Shown here: one piece after another, positions 37,525 through 46,498 of the stretch
Position numbering within the stretch: position 1 is the stretch's first letter
Layout: every line of letters starts with the position of its first letter
Source: Methylobacterium sp. AMS5
Lineage (GTDB): Bacteria; Pseudomonadota; Alphaproteobacteria; Rhizobiales; Beijerinckiaceae
NCBI RefSeq assembly: GCF_001542815.1
Contig: NZ_CP006992.1
Coordinates: 5,371,451-5,435,450 of the forward strand
DNA: 64,000 nucleotides
Direction: 5' to 3'
Notes under the pieces: model-generated
Database searches by the model: none
Told to the model about the DNA's origin: nothing
The model's input: the letters and a program-made list of their open reading frames with translations, nothing else
Program-made: the position numbers and the translations under genes

Positions 37525-38859
37525 TCACGGCCGATTTGGCTCCGGTCGAGCGTCTCCCTCGGGGCTTCGGGCCGGTCCGGCATCCGCGCATGCGCCCGTA
37601 TCCCGCGCGATGTCCCGGCCGAGGCGGAGAACCGCGACCCCTGCCAGAACCAGCACGGCGGCAACCGCAGCCAACGCGTCGTCGAAGCGTCCGGTCGCAT
37701 CGCGGATCCAGCCCATGAGGGCGGGCCCGGCAAATCCGCCGAGGCTTCCGAGCGCGTTGATCAGAGCGATGCCGCCCGCGGCTGCGCTGCCCGTGAGGAG
37801 GCGGGTGGGCAGTGTCCAGAAGGTCGGCAGAGCCGCGAAAACGCCGAGCGCCGCCGCGCTGAGCGCGGCGATGGTCAGGAGCGGTGTGCCGGCTCGGCTC
37901 GCGGCGAAGAGGGCGAGGCCGGCGGCCACGGTCGGGATCGCGACATGTCGGGTGCGCTCACCCGTGCGGTCGGAATGGCGTGTCCAGGCCAGCATGCCCG
38001 CAGCCGAGACGATGTAGGGAACGGCGGTCACGAACCCCGTCGCCGTCGTCGTGAAGCCGAAACCGCTTACGATCTGCGGCAACCACAGGCCGACGGCGTA
38101 GAGTCCGGTGCTGAGTCCGAAATAGACCAGCCCGAGCCCGAGCACTCGCGGATCGAGCAGGGCCGCACTCAGATGCGCGGTCCGGTTCGGGCTGAGCCGG
38201 CGATCCTCCGCCATCCGCGCCACGAGGCTCGCCCGTTCATCGGCGGTCAGCCAGGAGGCGCGTTCCGGCCGGTCGGTCAGCACGAACAGGGTTGCGATGC
38301 CCAGAAGCAGACTGGGTGCGGCTTCCAGCAGGTAGAGCCACTGCCAGCCCGCGAGCCCGAGCCAGCCTTCGGTGAGGCTCATGACGAGGCCCGACAGCGG
38401 CGCACCGATCGCCGCCGAGAGCGGCACCGCCATCATGAAGGTCCCGACGATGCCGGCGCGCTGTCGGGCGGGAAACCAGTAGGTGAGATAAAGGATGATG
38501 CCGGGGAAGAAGCCGGCCTCGGCGAGCCCGAGTCCGACGCGCACGAGGTAGAACGACCACTCGCCGACGACGAGCGCGGTCGAGGCCGAAACCAGCGACC
38601 ACGTCACCATGATCCGCGCGATCCAGATCCGCGCCCCGACCCGCTCCAGGATCAGGTTGCTCGGCACCTCGAAGGCGACGTAGCCGAGAAAGAACAGGCC
38701 CGCCCCGAACCCGTAGGCCGTTGCCGACAGGCCGAGATCCCGGTTCATCGTGAGTGCGGCGAAGCCGACATTCACCCGGTCGAGATAGGCGAAGAAGTAG
38801 CACAGCATCAGGAAGGGCAGCAGGCGCCGCGCCACCTTGCTCGTGAGCGCATCCGCCAT
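37525..38859 (-). CDS. MFS transporter, anion:cation symporter type
   Basis: This 444-residue inner-membrane protein has twelve membrane segments. The first loop has CYFFAYLDRVNVGFAALTM, typical of the anion:cation symporter (ACS) group that moves phthalate, glucarate, tartrate and related organic anions. Other landmarks are FFLGYVAFEVPSNLILERVGAR, VRVGLGLAEAGFFPGIILYLTYWF and the central ERASWLTADERASLVARM linker. The ATG at 38857-38859 is the natural start. No catabolic genes adjoin it, so the substrate cannot be inferred. Confidence 0.92.
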   Translation of the reverse strand: MADALTSKVARRLLPFLMLCYFFAYLDRVNVGFAALTMNRDLGLSATAYGFGAGLFFLGYVAFEVPSNLILERVGARIWIARIMVTWSLVSASTALVVGEWSFYLVRVGLGLAEAGFFPGIILYLTYWFPARQRAGIVGTFMMAVPLSAAIGAPLSGLVMSLTEGWLGLAGWQWLYLLEAAPSLLLGIATLFVLTDRPERASWLTADERASLVARMAEDRRLSPNRTAHLSAALLDPRVLGLGLVYFGLSTGLYAVGLWLPQIVSGFGFTTTATGFVTAVPYIVSAAGMLAWTRHSDRTGERTRHVAIPTVAAGLALFAASRAGTPLLTIAALSAAALGVFAALPTFWTLPTRLLTGSAAAGGIALINALGSLGGFAGPALMGWIRDATGRFDDALAAVAAVLVLAGVAVLRLGRDIARDTGACADAGPARSPEGDARPEPNRP

Positions 38860-39150
38860 GCCGTCACCCCGTCCGATCGCCTTGCCGCAGGCCGTGCGCG
38901 GGGATCTCGTACCGGACTTGCTGGGAGCCGGATAGAAGCGGGTTCAGGCGCCACCGCGGGGGTGACCGCCGATCGCCGCAGGGCGCCGCCGGGATTGGAA
39001 AATAGAACTATGTTGTCCCAAACGTGAAGCGAAGCCGTTGGCGATGCCAGAACCTATGGCTGGCGTATCGGAACCGCCGCAGCGCCGTCGGGCTTCCCTT
39101 GCGACGGGACTTGCTCAGGCATGGGCCCGAGACCGTTACAGGAGGACGCC

Positions 39151-39654
39151 ATGGGTCTGTTCACGAAGGACATCAAATCGCTGGACGACCTCTTCGTGCA
39201 CACGTTGCAGGATGTCTATTACGCCGAGAACCAGATCACCAAAGCTCTGCCGACGATGATCGGAAAGGCGACGAACGCGCAGCTGCGCCAGGGATTCGAG
39301 ACGCATCTGCGCGAGACGGAAGGGCAGATCAAACGCCTCGAACAGGTGTTCGAGATGCACGGTCACAAGCCGAAGGCGGTCAACTGCCCTGCCATCGACG
39401 GGATCATCAAGGAAGCCAACGAGACCGCCGGCGAGGTCGCCGACAAGGAGGTGCTCGATGCCGCCCTGCTCGCGGCGGCGCAGGCTGTCGAGCATTACGA
39501 GATCGCACGCTACGGCACCCTCGTCGCGTGGGCCAAGCGGCTCGGCCGCGACGATTGCGCGGCGGTGCTCCAGCAGACGCTCGACGAGGAAAAGGCGACT
39601 GACCAGAAGCTCACGGCTCTGGCCGAGAGCCGGGTGAACCAGAAGGCGGCCTGA
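39151..39654 (+). CDS. YciE/YciF-type ferritin-like protein (DUF892)
   Basis: This 167-residue four-helix protein of the DUF892 family is di-iron ferritin-like and stress associated. It opens KSLDDLFVHTLQDVYYAENQITKALPTMI in parts and has iron-ligand-like Glu/His positions: AENQ in helix 1, ETHLRETEGQIKRLEQVFE in helix 2, EHYEIARYG in helix 3 and DEEKATDQKL in helix 4. The ATG at 39151 is preceded by a strong AGGAGG about seven bases upstream. Homologues are often induced by general stress sigma factors. It stands upstream of selO. Confidence 0.92.
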   Translation: MGLFTKDIKSLDDLFVHTLQDVYYAENQITKALPTMIGKATNAQLRQGFETHLRETEGQIKRLEQVFEMHGHKPKAVNCPAIDGIIKEANETAGEVADKEVLDAALLAAAQAVEHYEIARYGTLVAWAKRLGRDDCAAVLQQTLDEEKATDQKLTALAESRVNQKAA

Positions 39655-39844
39655 ACACCCCGACGAAAGGACCACCGTGGCTCCGTCACCGGTCGGCTCT
39701 GATCGGATCGGCAACCCGGTGATCCCGTCGTGCCGGACGTAGCGGTCCTCGTGCCTTCCGGCGCGGGGCCCTTGCGTTCGGCCCGGCCCTTCCCTTTGCT
39801 CTGCCCGCGTCTCGCACTGAGCCGCTTTCACACCGGTACTGCCG

Positions 39845-41341
39845 ATGACCGCCCTCTTTCCCTTCGACAACAGCTACGCGCGCTTGCCCGGCCGCTTCTT
39901 CGGCCGGGTCGTGCCGACGGCGGTCGAGGCACCCCGGTTGGTCCGGCTGAACCGGGCGCTGGCCGTGGATCTCGGCCTCGATCCCGATCGTCTCGAAAGC
40001 CCGGAGGGCGTCGACGTCCTGGCCGGACGGCGGGTTCCGGAAGGTGCGGAGCCGCTAGCGGCGGCCTATGCCGGGCACCAGTTCGGGCAATTCGTGCCGC
40101 AACTCGGCGACGGGCGTGCGATCCTGCTGGGCGAGGTCGTCGGTCGCGACGGGCACCGCCGCGACATCCAACTCAAAGGATCTGGCCCGACTCCCTTTTC
40201 CCGCCAGGGCGACGGACGCGCCGCCCTCGGTCCGGTGCTGCGCGAGTATCTCGTGAGCGAGGCGATGCACGCCCTCGGCATTCCGACCACCCGCGCGCTC
40301 GCGGCCGTGAGCACCGGCGAGCGGGTGATCCGCGAGACGGTGCTGCCGGGCGCGGTGCTGACGCGTGTCGCATCGAGCCATATCCGAGTCGGGTCGTTCC
40401 AGTTCTTCGCCGCCCGCGGGGACGTCGAAGGTCTGCGCGCGCTCGCCGACCACGCCATCGCGCGCCACGATCCCGAGGCGGCGCGTGCCGACAATCCCTA
40501 CCGCACCCTGCTGGACGGTGTGATCCGCCGTCAGGCCGAGCTGGTCGCGCGTTGGCTCACCGTCGGCTTCGTCCACGGCGTGATGAACACCGACAACATG
40601 TCGATTGCCGGCGAGACCATCGATTACGGTCCTTGCGCCTTTCTCGACACCTACGACCCCGCAACCGCCTTCAGCTCCATCGATCGCCATGGGCGCTACG
40701 CCTACGGCAACCAACCGCGCATCGCCCTCTGGAACCTCACCCGGCTCGCGGAGGCCCTGCTGCCCCTTCTCTCGGACGACGAGACGCAGGCTGTTGCCGG
40801 AGCCGAGGCTGCGCTGACCGGCTTCGCCGGCCAGTTCGAGGCGGCCTATCACGGCGGATTGAACCGCAAGCTCGGTCTCGCCACGACGCGCGACGGCGAT
40901 CCCGCACTTGCGGGCGATCTCCTGAAAACCATGGCCGAGAACGAGGCCGACTTCACCCTCACCTTCCGGCGCCTCGGCGAGGCTGCGCCGGGACCCGATG
41001 GCGAACCGGATCCGGCCGCTGTCGAAGCCGTGCGGAGTCTTTTCATCGATCCGACCGCCTTCGATCGCTGGGCCGAAGGCTGGCGCAGGCGGCTCGAGGA
41101 GGAAGCCGGCGATGCTGCCGCCCGGCGGCAGATGATGAGAGCCGCCAATCCCGCTTTCATCCCACGCAACCACCGCGTCGAGGAGATGATCACGGCCGCG
41201 GTCGAACGGCAGAATTTCGCATCGTTCGAGACGCTGTTGATGGTCCTCGCACGCCCCTACGACGACCAGCCGGATTTCGCACAATATGCCGAGCCTCCGG
41301 AAGGCGGCGGGCGGGGATATCGCACCTTCTGCGGAACCTGA
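39845..41341 (+). CDS. selO: Protein adenylyltransferase SelO (YdiU family)
   Basis: This 498-residue pseudokinase-fold enzyme transfers AMP from ATP to Ser/Thr/Tyr side chains, a redox-linked modification. It begins [15 protein letters not shown], then [17 protein letters not shown] (nucleotide loop), [41 protein letters not shown], and the catalytic stretch [26 protein letters not shown] with the metal-binding Asn-Asp pair. Length is normal. E. coli SelO ends with a Cys-containing tail; here the final residues are FCGT, so a redox-active Cys near the C terminus is also present. Confidence 0.95.
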   Translation: MTALFPFDNSYARLPGRFFGRVVPTAVEAPRLVRLNRALAVDLGLDPDRLESPEGVDVLAGRRVPEGAEPLAAAYAGHQFGQFVPQLGDGRAILLGEVVGRDGHRRDIQLKGSGPTPFSRQGDGRAALGPVLREYLVSEAMHALGIPTTRALAAVSTGERVIRETVLPGAVLTRVASSHIRVGSFQFFAARGDVEGLRALADHAIARHDPEAARADNPYRTLLDGVIRRQAELVARWLTVGFVHGVMNTDNMSIAGETIDYGPCAFLDTYDPATAFSSIDRHGRYAYGNQPRIALWNLTRLAEALLPLLSDDETQAVAGAEAALTGFAGQFEAAYHGGLNRKLGLATTRDGDPALAGDLLKTMAENEADFTLTFRRLGEAAPGPDGEPDPAAVEAVRSLFIDPTAFDRWAEGWRRRLEEEAGDAAARRQMMRAANPAFIPRNHRVEEMITAAVERQNFASFETLLMVLARPYDDQPDFAQYAEPPEGGGRGYRTFCGT

Positions 41342-41996
41342 GAAAGAATATTTTCGTCAGTATATTTGGTATCGAGCAGCCGTTATGTAAATTAAGCGCC
41401 TGCATGAAGTTTTATATATTTGCGATCAAGCGTAATCGAGACGAATCGCTCGATAGGGATGCACTTCTAACGCTCCTCCTCGATCGATCGGCTCCTGAGA
41501 TGTCGTCGAGGCGTTCGTCATCGCGCAAACCGTCCGCTCACTCCAGACGGTTCTGCTGTCGCCCGCAGCCTGGGCTGCCCTGCTCGGCCGCTTGTTCGTA
41601 CGGGTCTCCACCCTTGCGGTCAGCGGCAATCGGCTGCGAGATGTGCGCCCGCGCCGCCGATGCGGCGGCGGTGGACGAGTGGGGCGCAGCGACGCTCAGG
41701 CCGCTTCCGAACCGGCGCTTTGACGTCGAGCATCGCCGGCGTGCCGCGGACGTCCGAACCGTCGCCGCAATCGGAGCGTCTCCGCGCCGAGGTGACGCAC
41801 TTCCCGGGCACGGTGCGGGCGGCCTGAAGCGGCGGAACGGCGGGGCGCGTATCGAATACAAGCTTCGCCGCCGCAAATACGGGATCTGCGGATTGACGGG
41901 AGGGTGCGCATCGCTTACTCCGCGCCCCTCACTTGCAGAATGTCACTTGCAGGTCACTCGCCGAAACTCGGCGGGTCAGCGGCAAACGGATCGACG
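41342..41996. other. Non-coding stretch upstream of the ilvB leader
   Basis: This stretch of 655 bases contains no convincing gene. It begins AT-rich (41342-41460), unlike its surroundings, then returns to normal GC. Near the end are two direct copies of TCACTTGCAG (41929-41938 and 41943-41952), 14 bases apart, followed by GGTCACTCG. A possible promoter is TTGACG (41893-41898) and TTACTC (41915-41920) with a 16-base spacer, which would start the ilvB leader RNA about 70 bases before its peptide. Confidence 0.45.
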
Positions 41997-42047
41997 ATGC
42001 GCACGGTTCTTATCGTAGTGGAAGCGCCACAGACGGGGCGGGCTTGA
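41997..42047 (+). CDS. ilvB attenuator leader peptide
   Basis: A 16-codon ORF reads [16 protein letters not shown] and stops at TGA 42045-42047. Codons 4-8 are Val-Leu-Ile-Val-Val, the three end products of the branched-chain pathway in an unbroken run, which is the hallmark of leader peptides that control ilv operons by attenuation. It precedes a terminator hairpin by 35 bases and the ilvB start by 125 bases. The stop codon is inside the first hairpin (42041-42056). Ribosome stalling at scarce charged Val/Leu/Ile tRNA would then favour the read-through structure. It is too short for ordinary gene calling. Confidence 0.85.
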   Translation: MRTVLIVVEAPQTGRA

Positions 42048-42105
42048 TCTCAAGCCTGACAGGCCCGGTCGGTGGCGCATGCAGGGTCCCTCGGGGCCCT
42101 TTTTT
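42041..42105 (+). promoter_or_regulatory. Transcription attenuator of ilvB
   Basis: Hairpin 1 is a perfect 7-bp stem (42041-42047 with 42050-42056) covering the leader stop codon, placed like a pause hairpin. The terminator is an 8-bp stem with one G-U pair (42083-42090 with 42093-42100) followed by a T-run (42100-42105). GGCCC at 42062-42066 can pair with GGGCC at 42094-42098, which would break the terminator and serve as antiterminator. Together with the Val/Leu/Ile-rich leader peptide this is a complete ribosome-mediated attenuator. The exact alternative pairing is inferred by eye. Confidence 0.8.
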
Positions 42106-42171
42106 ATTGCGCGAAATCCAGCGGGCCGGCATGCGGATCGGAAGACGAAGAACGGATTGATGGAGGAATCG

Positions 42172-43947
42172 ATGAGCGGCGAGGTCATGACCGGGGCCCA
42201 GATGGTCATCCGGGCGTTCCAGGATCAGGGCGTGGATACCCTGTTCGGCTATCCGGGCGGCGCGGTGCTGCCGATCTACGACGCGCTCTTCGACGAGACC
42301 AAGATCCAGCACGTGCTGGTGCGCCATGAGCAGGGCGCGGTCCACGCGGCCGAGGGCTATGCCCGTTCGTCGGGCAAGGTCGGCGTTGTCCTCGTCACGT
42401 CCGGCCCTGGGGCCACCAATATCGTCACCGGCCTCACCGACGCGATGCTGGACTCGATCCCGCTCGTCGCGGTGACGGGTCAGGTTCCGACGCACCTGAT
42501 CGGTTCCGACGCGTTCCAGGAATGTGACACGGTCGGCATCACCCGGCACTGCACGAAGCACAACTACCTCGTCAAATCGATCGAGGACCTGCCGCGCATC
42601 CTGCACGAGGCGTTCTACGTCGCCAGCCACGGTCGTCCCGGCCCGGTCGTCATCGACCTGCCGAAGGATATCCAGTTCGCGAGCGGGGTCTACTCCCGCC
42701 CGGCGCAGGACGGCCACAAGACCTACAACCCGCCGGTGAAGGGCGATCCCGACAAGATCCGCGCAGCGGTCGAGCTGATGGCGGGCGCGCGCCGCCCGGT
42801 CTTCTATACCGGCGGCGGCGTGATCAATTCGGGCCCGGAAGCCTCGCGTCTGCTGCGGGAGCTGGTCGCCGAAACCGGCTTCCCGGTCACGTCCACGCTG
42901 ATGGGCCTCGGTGCCTTCCCGGCTTCTGACGACAAGTTCCTCGGAATGCTGGGCATGCACGGCACCTACGAGGCCAATCTCGCGATGCACGATTGCGACG
43001 TGATGATCTGCATCGGCGCGCGCTTCGACGACCGCATCACCGGCCGCCTCGACGCCTTCGCGCCGTTCTCGAAGAAGATCCACGTCGATGTCGACGCCTC
43101 GTCGATCAACAAGGTCGTGAAGGTCGATGTCGGCATCCTCGGCGATTGCGCCGCGGTGCTGGAGGAGATGCTCGCCCAGTGGCGCGCCCTGCCCAAGCAG
43201 CCCGACAAGCATCGGATGGAGGACTGGTTCAACAAGATCAGCCGCTGGAAGTCCCGCGACTGCCTCGCCTACTGGCCGTCGGGCACGATCATCAAGCCGC
43301 AATACGCGGTGCAGCGGCTCTACGAGGCGTGCAAGGACCGCAAGACCTTCGTCACGACCGAGGTCGGCCAGCACCAGATGTGGGCGGCGCAGTACTTCAA
43401 GTTCGATGAGCCGAACCGCTGGATGACCTCGGGCGGCCTCGGCACCATGGGCTACGGCCTGCCGGCGGCGATCGGCACGCAGCTCGCCAACCCCGACGGC
43501 CTCGTCATCGACATCGCGGGCGAGGCCTCGATCCTGATGAACATGCAGGAGATGTCGACGGCGGTGCAGTACCGGCTGCCGGTCAAGATCTTCATCCTGA
43601 ACAACGAGTATATGGGCATGGTGCGCCAGTGGCAGGAGCTGCTGCACGGCTCGCGCTACTCGCAGAGCTACTCGGAGAGCCTGCCCGACTTCGTGAAGCT
43701 GGCCGAGGCCTACGGCGCCAAGGGGATCCGGTGCGAGAAGCCCGGTGAACTCGACGCGGCGATCCAGGAGATGCTGGACTACGACGGTCCGGTGATCTTC
43801 GACTGCATCGTCGACAAGAAGGAAAACTGCTTCCCGATGATCCCGTCGGGCAAGGCGCATAACGAGATGCTGCTGTCCGACTATCTCGGTGAGACCGGGG
43901 TGGAGATCGGCGACGTCATCTCGGCCGAGGGCAAGATGCTGGTCTGA
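42172..43947 (+). CDS. ilvB: Acetolactate synthase, large (catalytic) subunit
   Basis: This 591-residue thiamine-diphosphate enzyme makes acetolactate or acetohydroxybutyrate, the first common step to valine, leucine and isoleucine. The N-terminal domain has [15 protein letters not shown] and the catalytic Glu in [16 protein letters not shown] (Glu53). The C-terminal ThDP/metal domain has [26 protein letters not shown] and [13 protein letters not shown], where the usual Gly-Asp-Gly is Gly-Glu-Ala (450-452), then [15 protein letters not shown] 42172 is preferred because GGAGGAA at 42162-42168 is correctly spaced; another ATG is four codons upstream. It is controlled by the attenuator at 42041-42105. 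The small subunit gene is separated from it by an antiparallel gene. Confidence 0.97.
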   Translation: MSGEVMTGAQMVIRAFQDQGVDTLFGYPGGAVLPIYDALFDETKIQHVLVRHEQGAVHAAEGYARSSGKVGVVLVTSGPGATNIVTGLTDAMLDSIPLVAVTGQVPTHLIGSDAFQECDTVGITRHCTKHNYLVKSIEDLPRILHEAFYVASHGRPGPVVIDLPKDIQFASGVYSRPAQDGHKTYNPPVKGDPDKIRAAVELMAGARRPVFYTGGGVINSGPEASRLLRELVAETGFPVTSTLMGLGAFPASDDKFLGMLGMHGTYEANLAMHDCDVMICIGARFDDRITGRLDAFAPFSKKIHVDVDASSINKVVKVDVGILGDCAAVLEEMLAQWRALPKQPDKHRMEDWFNKISRWKSRDCLAYWPSGTIIKPQYAVQRLYEACKDRKTFVTTEVGQHQMWAAQYFKFDEPNRWMTSGGLGTMGYGLPAAIGTQLANPDGLVIDIAGEASILMNMQEMSTAVQYRLPVKIFILNNEYMGMVRQWQELLHGSRYSQSYSESLPDFVKLAEAYGAKGIRCEKPGELDAAIQEMLDYDGPVIFDCIVDKKENCFPMIPSGKAHNEMLLSDYLGETGVEIGDVISAEGKMLV

Positions 43948-44007
43948 TCGGCCCCGCATCGCGCGAACGCCCGGACCGCCATGCCCAGCGTCGCCCGCCT
44001 CGACCGG

Positions 44008-44919
44008 TCAGGACCTCTTTCCGCGGAGGCGCCTGACCCATCGGCGCGCTGCCGCGCGGGTTCGCTTCGGCCAACCTGCGGGCGGCGGCAGGGCGTCGTG
44101 CCGGCTCGGGTCCAGGTGGGGCACCGTGGCGGCCCGCTCTGCGGCGGTGAGGTCGCTGCGCTTGCGCAGAAGCACGAAGAACTCGGTCTCGCACGGACGG
44201 GTCGGCTCCAGGGCCGCGCATTCGAACGGGAGCAGGTCGAGTTCGAGGAGCTCTGTGAGGGCGCGGGCGAAGCTGTACGGCGTGAACACCGTGCAGTGGA
44301 CGTCGATGTGCACTCCGCTGGCGATGGCGGTCGCGGTGGCATCGAGAGCCGCCGGCGGACCGCCGACGATCGGCCTGTCCGGTACCGGCTTGCCGCGCCA
44401 CGTCGCGAGCACGTCGATCTCGCTGGCCCTCGCGAAATGTTCGTAGACGGCCTCGGGCGGTGGCGTGCGCAGCCGCAGCAGATGGGCTGCGACGAGCGCG
44501 CCGACGCTGCTCGGCGTGCGGAAATGGTCGAAGGTGAAGCGCTTGTCCGGCACCATCAGGCAGAACACGCCGCCTTCGTTCAAGGCGTCGCCGCATTCCC
44601 GCAGCCAGCCGATGCAGTCGGGAACGTGCTCGACGACGTGCGAGGCGACGATGTAATCGACCGGACCGCGCGAGCCGAGCGCCCGCGGCAGCCCGCCTTC
44701 GCCGAGCACGACATCGACGGGAACGATCCCCTCGATGCCGGCGGGGCCGAGGGTCGGGTGGTCGCGGTACTGGTGGCGCAGCCCCTCGGTCGAGAGGTGG
44801 TCGGCATAGAGGACGTTGCCGTCGCTCTTGAGGACGATCGGGCGCGAGAGGGGCCCGAGCTCGACGCCGGTTCGGCCCTGCGGCCGGACGAGATTCAAAA
44901 CACGCTGACGCCGATCCAT
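44008..44919 (-). CDS. SAM-dependent methyltransferase domain protein
   Basis: This 303-residue protein has a class I methyltransferase-like first half. GVELGPLSRPIV corresponds to the SAM-binding glycine loop, VLYADHLS to the acidic strand end, and VDYIVASHVVEHVPDCIGWLRECGDALNEGGVFCLMVPDKRF to the methyltransf_11 central motif, seen here in parts. The C-terminal half contains FTPYSFARALTELLELDLLPFECAALEP and a basic tail. Such proteins often lie in glycan or rhamnan clusters. Here the gene is antiparallel, between ilvB and ilvN, with its start 106 bases from ilvN. Substrate unknown. Confidence 0.85.
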   Translation of the reverse strand: MDRRQRVLNLVRPQGRTGVELGPLSRPIVLKSDGNVLYADHLSTEGLRHQYRDHPTLGPAGIEGIVPVDVVLGEGGLPRALGSRGPVDYIVASHVVEHVPDCIGWLRECGDALNEGGVFCLMVPDKRFTFDHFRTPSSVGALVAAHLLRLRTPPPEAVYEHFARASEIDVLATWRGKPVPDRPIVGGPPAALDATATAIASGVHIDVHCTVFTPYSFARALTELLELDLLPFECAALEPTRPCETEFFVLLRKRSDLTAAERAATVPHLDPSRHDALPPPAGWPKRTRAAARRWVRRLRGKRS

Positions 44920-45025
44920 GGCGCGGCCGGTATCATGCCATCGGCAGGCGGGTCCAGCACCGGAGTGCCGACCTGAGTTGGCGCAGGCGAGATCGTACGA
45001 AGATCAAGTTGAGGGACGCGACGAA

Positions 45026-45568
45026 ATGAATGCGATGAACACCCATTACCCCGAGCCCACGCGGATCGAGAGCGTCAACCGCCATACCCTCGCGGTGGTC
45101 GTGGACAACGAGCCCGGTGCGCTGGCCCGCATCGCCGGCCTGTTCTCCGGCCGCGGCTACAACATCGAGAGCCTGACGGTCTCCGAGACGGAAGAGGCGC
45201 GCCACCTCTCCCGCATCACCATCGTCACGACCGGCACCAACGCCGTGATCGACCAGATCAAGGCGCAACTCGACCGCCTCGTGCCGGTGCACCGCGTCGT
45301 CGATCTGACGCTCCAGGGGCAAGCGCTGGAGCGCGAGCTGTGCCTCGTGAAGGTGGCCGGCACCGGCGAGCACCGGAGCGAGGCCCTACGCCTCGCCGCC
45401 GCCTTCGGCGCCCGCACCCTCGACGCCACGCTGAACTCCTTCGTGTTCGAGCTGACCGGCTCGACGGAGGAAATCGACCGCTTCATCCGCCTGCTCAGCG
45501 TGATCGGCCTCGTGGAGATCTCCCGCACCGGCATCGCCGCGATGGGGCGTGGCGCGGAGCCGCTGTAG
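45026..45568 (+). CDS. ilvN: Acetolactate synthase, small (regulatory) subunit
   Basis: This 180-residue regulatory subunit activates IlvB and confers valine feedback inhibition. The ACT domain covers about 15-90 (RHTLAVVVDNEPGALARIAGLFSGRGYNIESLTV in parts), with the GALARI and FSGRGYNI segments at the valine site. The C-terminal domain has LERELCLVKV and FVFELTGSTEEIDRFIRLL. The ATG at 45026-45028 has TGAGGG about 13 bases upstream. The protein is the partner of the ilvB product, although the genes are separated and must use different promoters or one very long transcript. Confidence 0.96.
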   Translation: MNAMNTHYPEPTRIESVNRHTLAVVVDNEPGALARIAGLFSGRGYNIESLTVSETEEARHLSRITIVTTGTNAVIDQIKAQLDRLVPVHRVVDLTLQGQALERELCLVKVAGTGEHRSEALRLAAAFGARTLDATLNSFVFELTGSTEEIDRFIRLLSVIGLVEISRTGIAAMGRGAEPL

Positions 45569-45630
45569 CTGGGCGTTCTCGCGGACGGCGCTATTCTTTG
45601 GGAGGCGTCGTCCGCAGCGATAAGAAGTCC

Positions 45631-46275
45631 ATGACCGCCCGCACCCTCTACTATGCCCCCGGCGCCTGCTCGCTCGCCTCCCACATCGTGCTGGAGGAGA
45701 TCGGCGCCCCCTACGAGACCATTCGCCTCGACCTCGCCAAGGGCGACCAGAGAGCGCCGGAATACCTCGCAGTCAACGAGCGCGGACGCGTACCGGCCCT
45801 CTATGAGGAGGGCTGGGTGCTCACCGAGAACGCCGCGATCCTGCGCCACCTCGCCCGCTCCCATCCGGAGGCCGGCTTGCTGCCGGAGGATCTGCGTGGG
45901 CAGGCGTCGGCCGACGAGTGGATGGCCTGGCTCTCGACCGGGCATCACATCGCCTATGCCCATGTCCGCCGGCCCGAGCGCTACAGTGCCGACGAGGCCG
46001 CCTTCCCGGAGATCCGGGCGAAGGGGGCCGACACCTTCGGCGATCTCTGCACCATGACCGAGGTGCGGCTTTCCAACGGCGGCTGGGCGCTCGGCGAGCG
46101 CTACAGCGTCGTCGATGCCTACCTCATGGTGTTCTGGGTCTGGGCCCGCGGCCCCACGATCGGCTTCGATATGCCTGCGCTCTTTCCGGCCTGGACGGCG
46201 CATGCCCGCCGCATGGCCGAACGGGCTGCGGTGCGTGCCGTCTTCGCCCGCGAGGGGCTGGCGCTGCCGGCCTGA
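45631..46275 (+). CDS. Glutathione S-transferase family protein
   Basis: This 214-residue protein has an N-terminal thioredoxin-like domain (TLYYAPGACSLASHIVLEEIGAPYE, then the cis-Pro/Ser turn GRVPALYEEG-WVLTENAAIL) and a helical C-terminal domain. PGACSLA with the Cys-Ser pair is typical of bacterial beta-class GSTs, where Cys contacts glutathione. ENAAIL is the glutathione gamma-glutamyl site. The ATG at 45631 begins the fold. It follows ilvN by about 60 bases on the same strand and could share a transcript, though no functional link is evident. Confidence 0.93.
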   Translation: MTARTLYYAPGACSLASHIVLEEIGAPYETIRLDLAKGDQRAPEYLAVNERGRVPALYEEGWVLTENAAILRHLARSHPEAGLLPEDLRGQASADEWMAWLSTGHHIAYAHVRRPERYSADEAAFPEIRAKGADTFGDLCTMTEVRLSNGGWALGERYSVVDAYLMVFWVWARGPTIGFDMPALFPAWTAHARRMAERAAVRAVFAREGLALPA

Positions 46276-46498
46276 GACCTTGGCACGCGGTCAAACCGTC
46301 ATCCCGTCGTTGGTGGGCCATCTTCGAGGTCGCCGCACTTGGCGCGGGAATCGCTTGGCCGCGACAGCGGCAGCGACCTCATCGTGTGGAATCGAACGAA
46401 GGTGGCGGTTTCGCGGGCGGCATGGAACGCGCCGGGCGCGCCTCCGTTCTGCCGCTTAGATTCAACGACCGAAGACGAGACGAGGGCGGCTGGCGGCG

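Noticed and set aside
39730..42018. A plus-strand frame of more than 760 codons
   Set aside because: It runs through selO in another frame, is Arg/Pro/Gly biased and has no domain; the real genes are selO and the ilvB leader.
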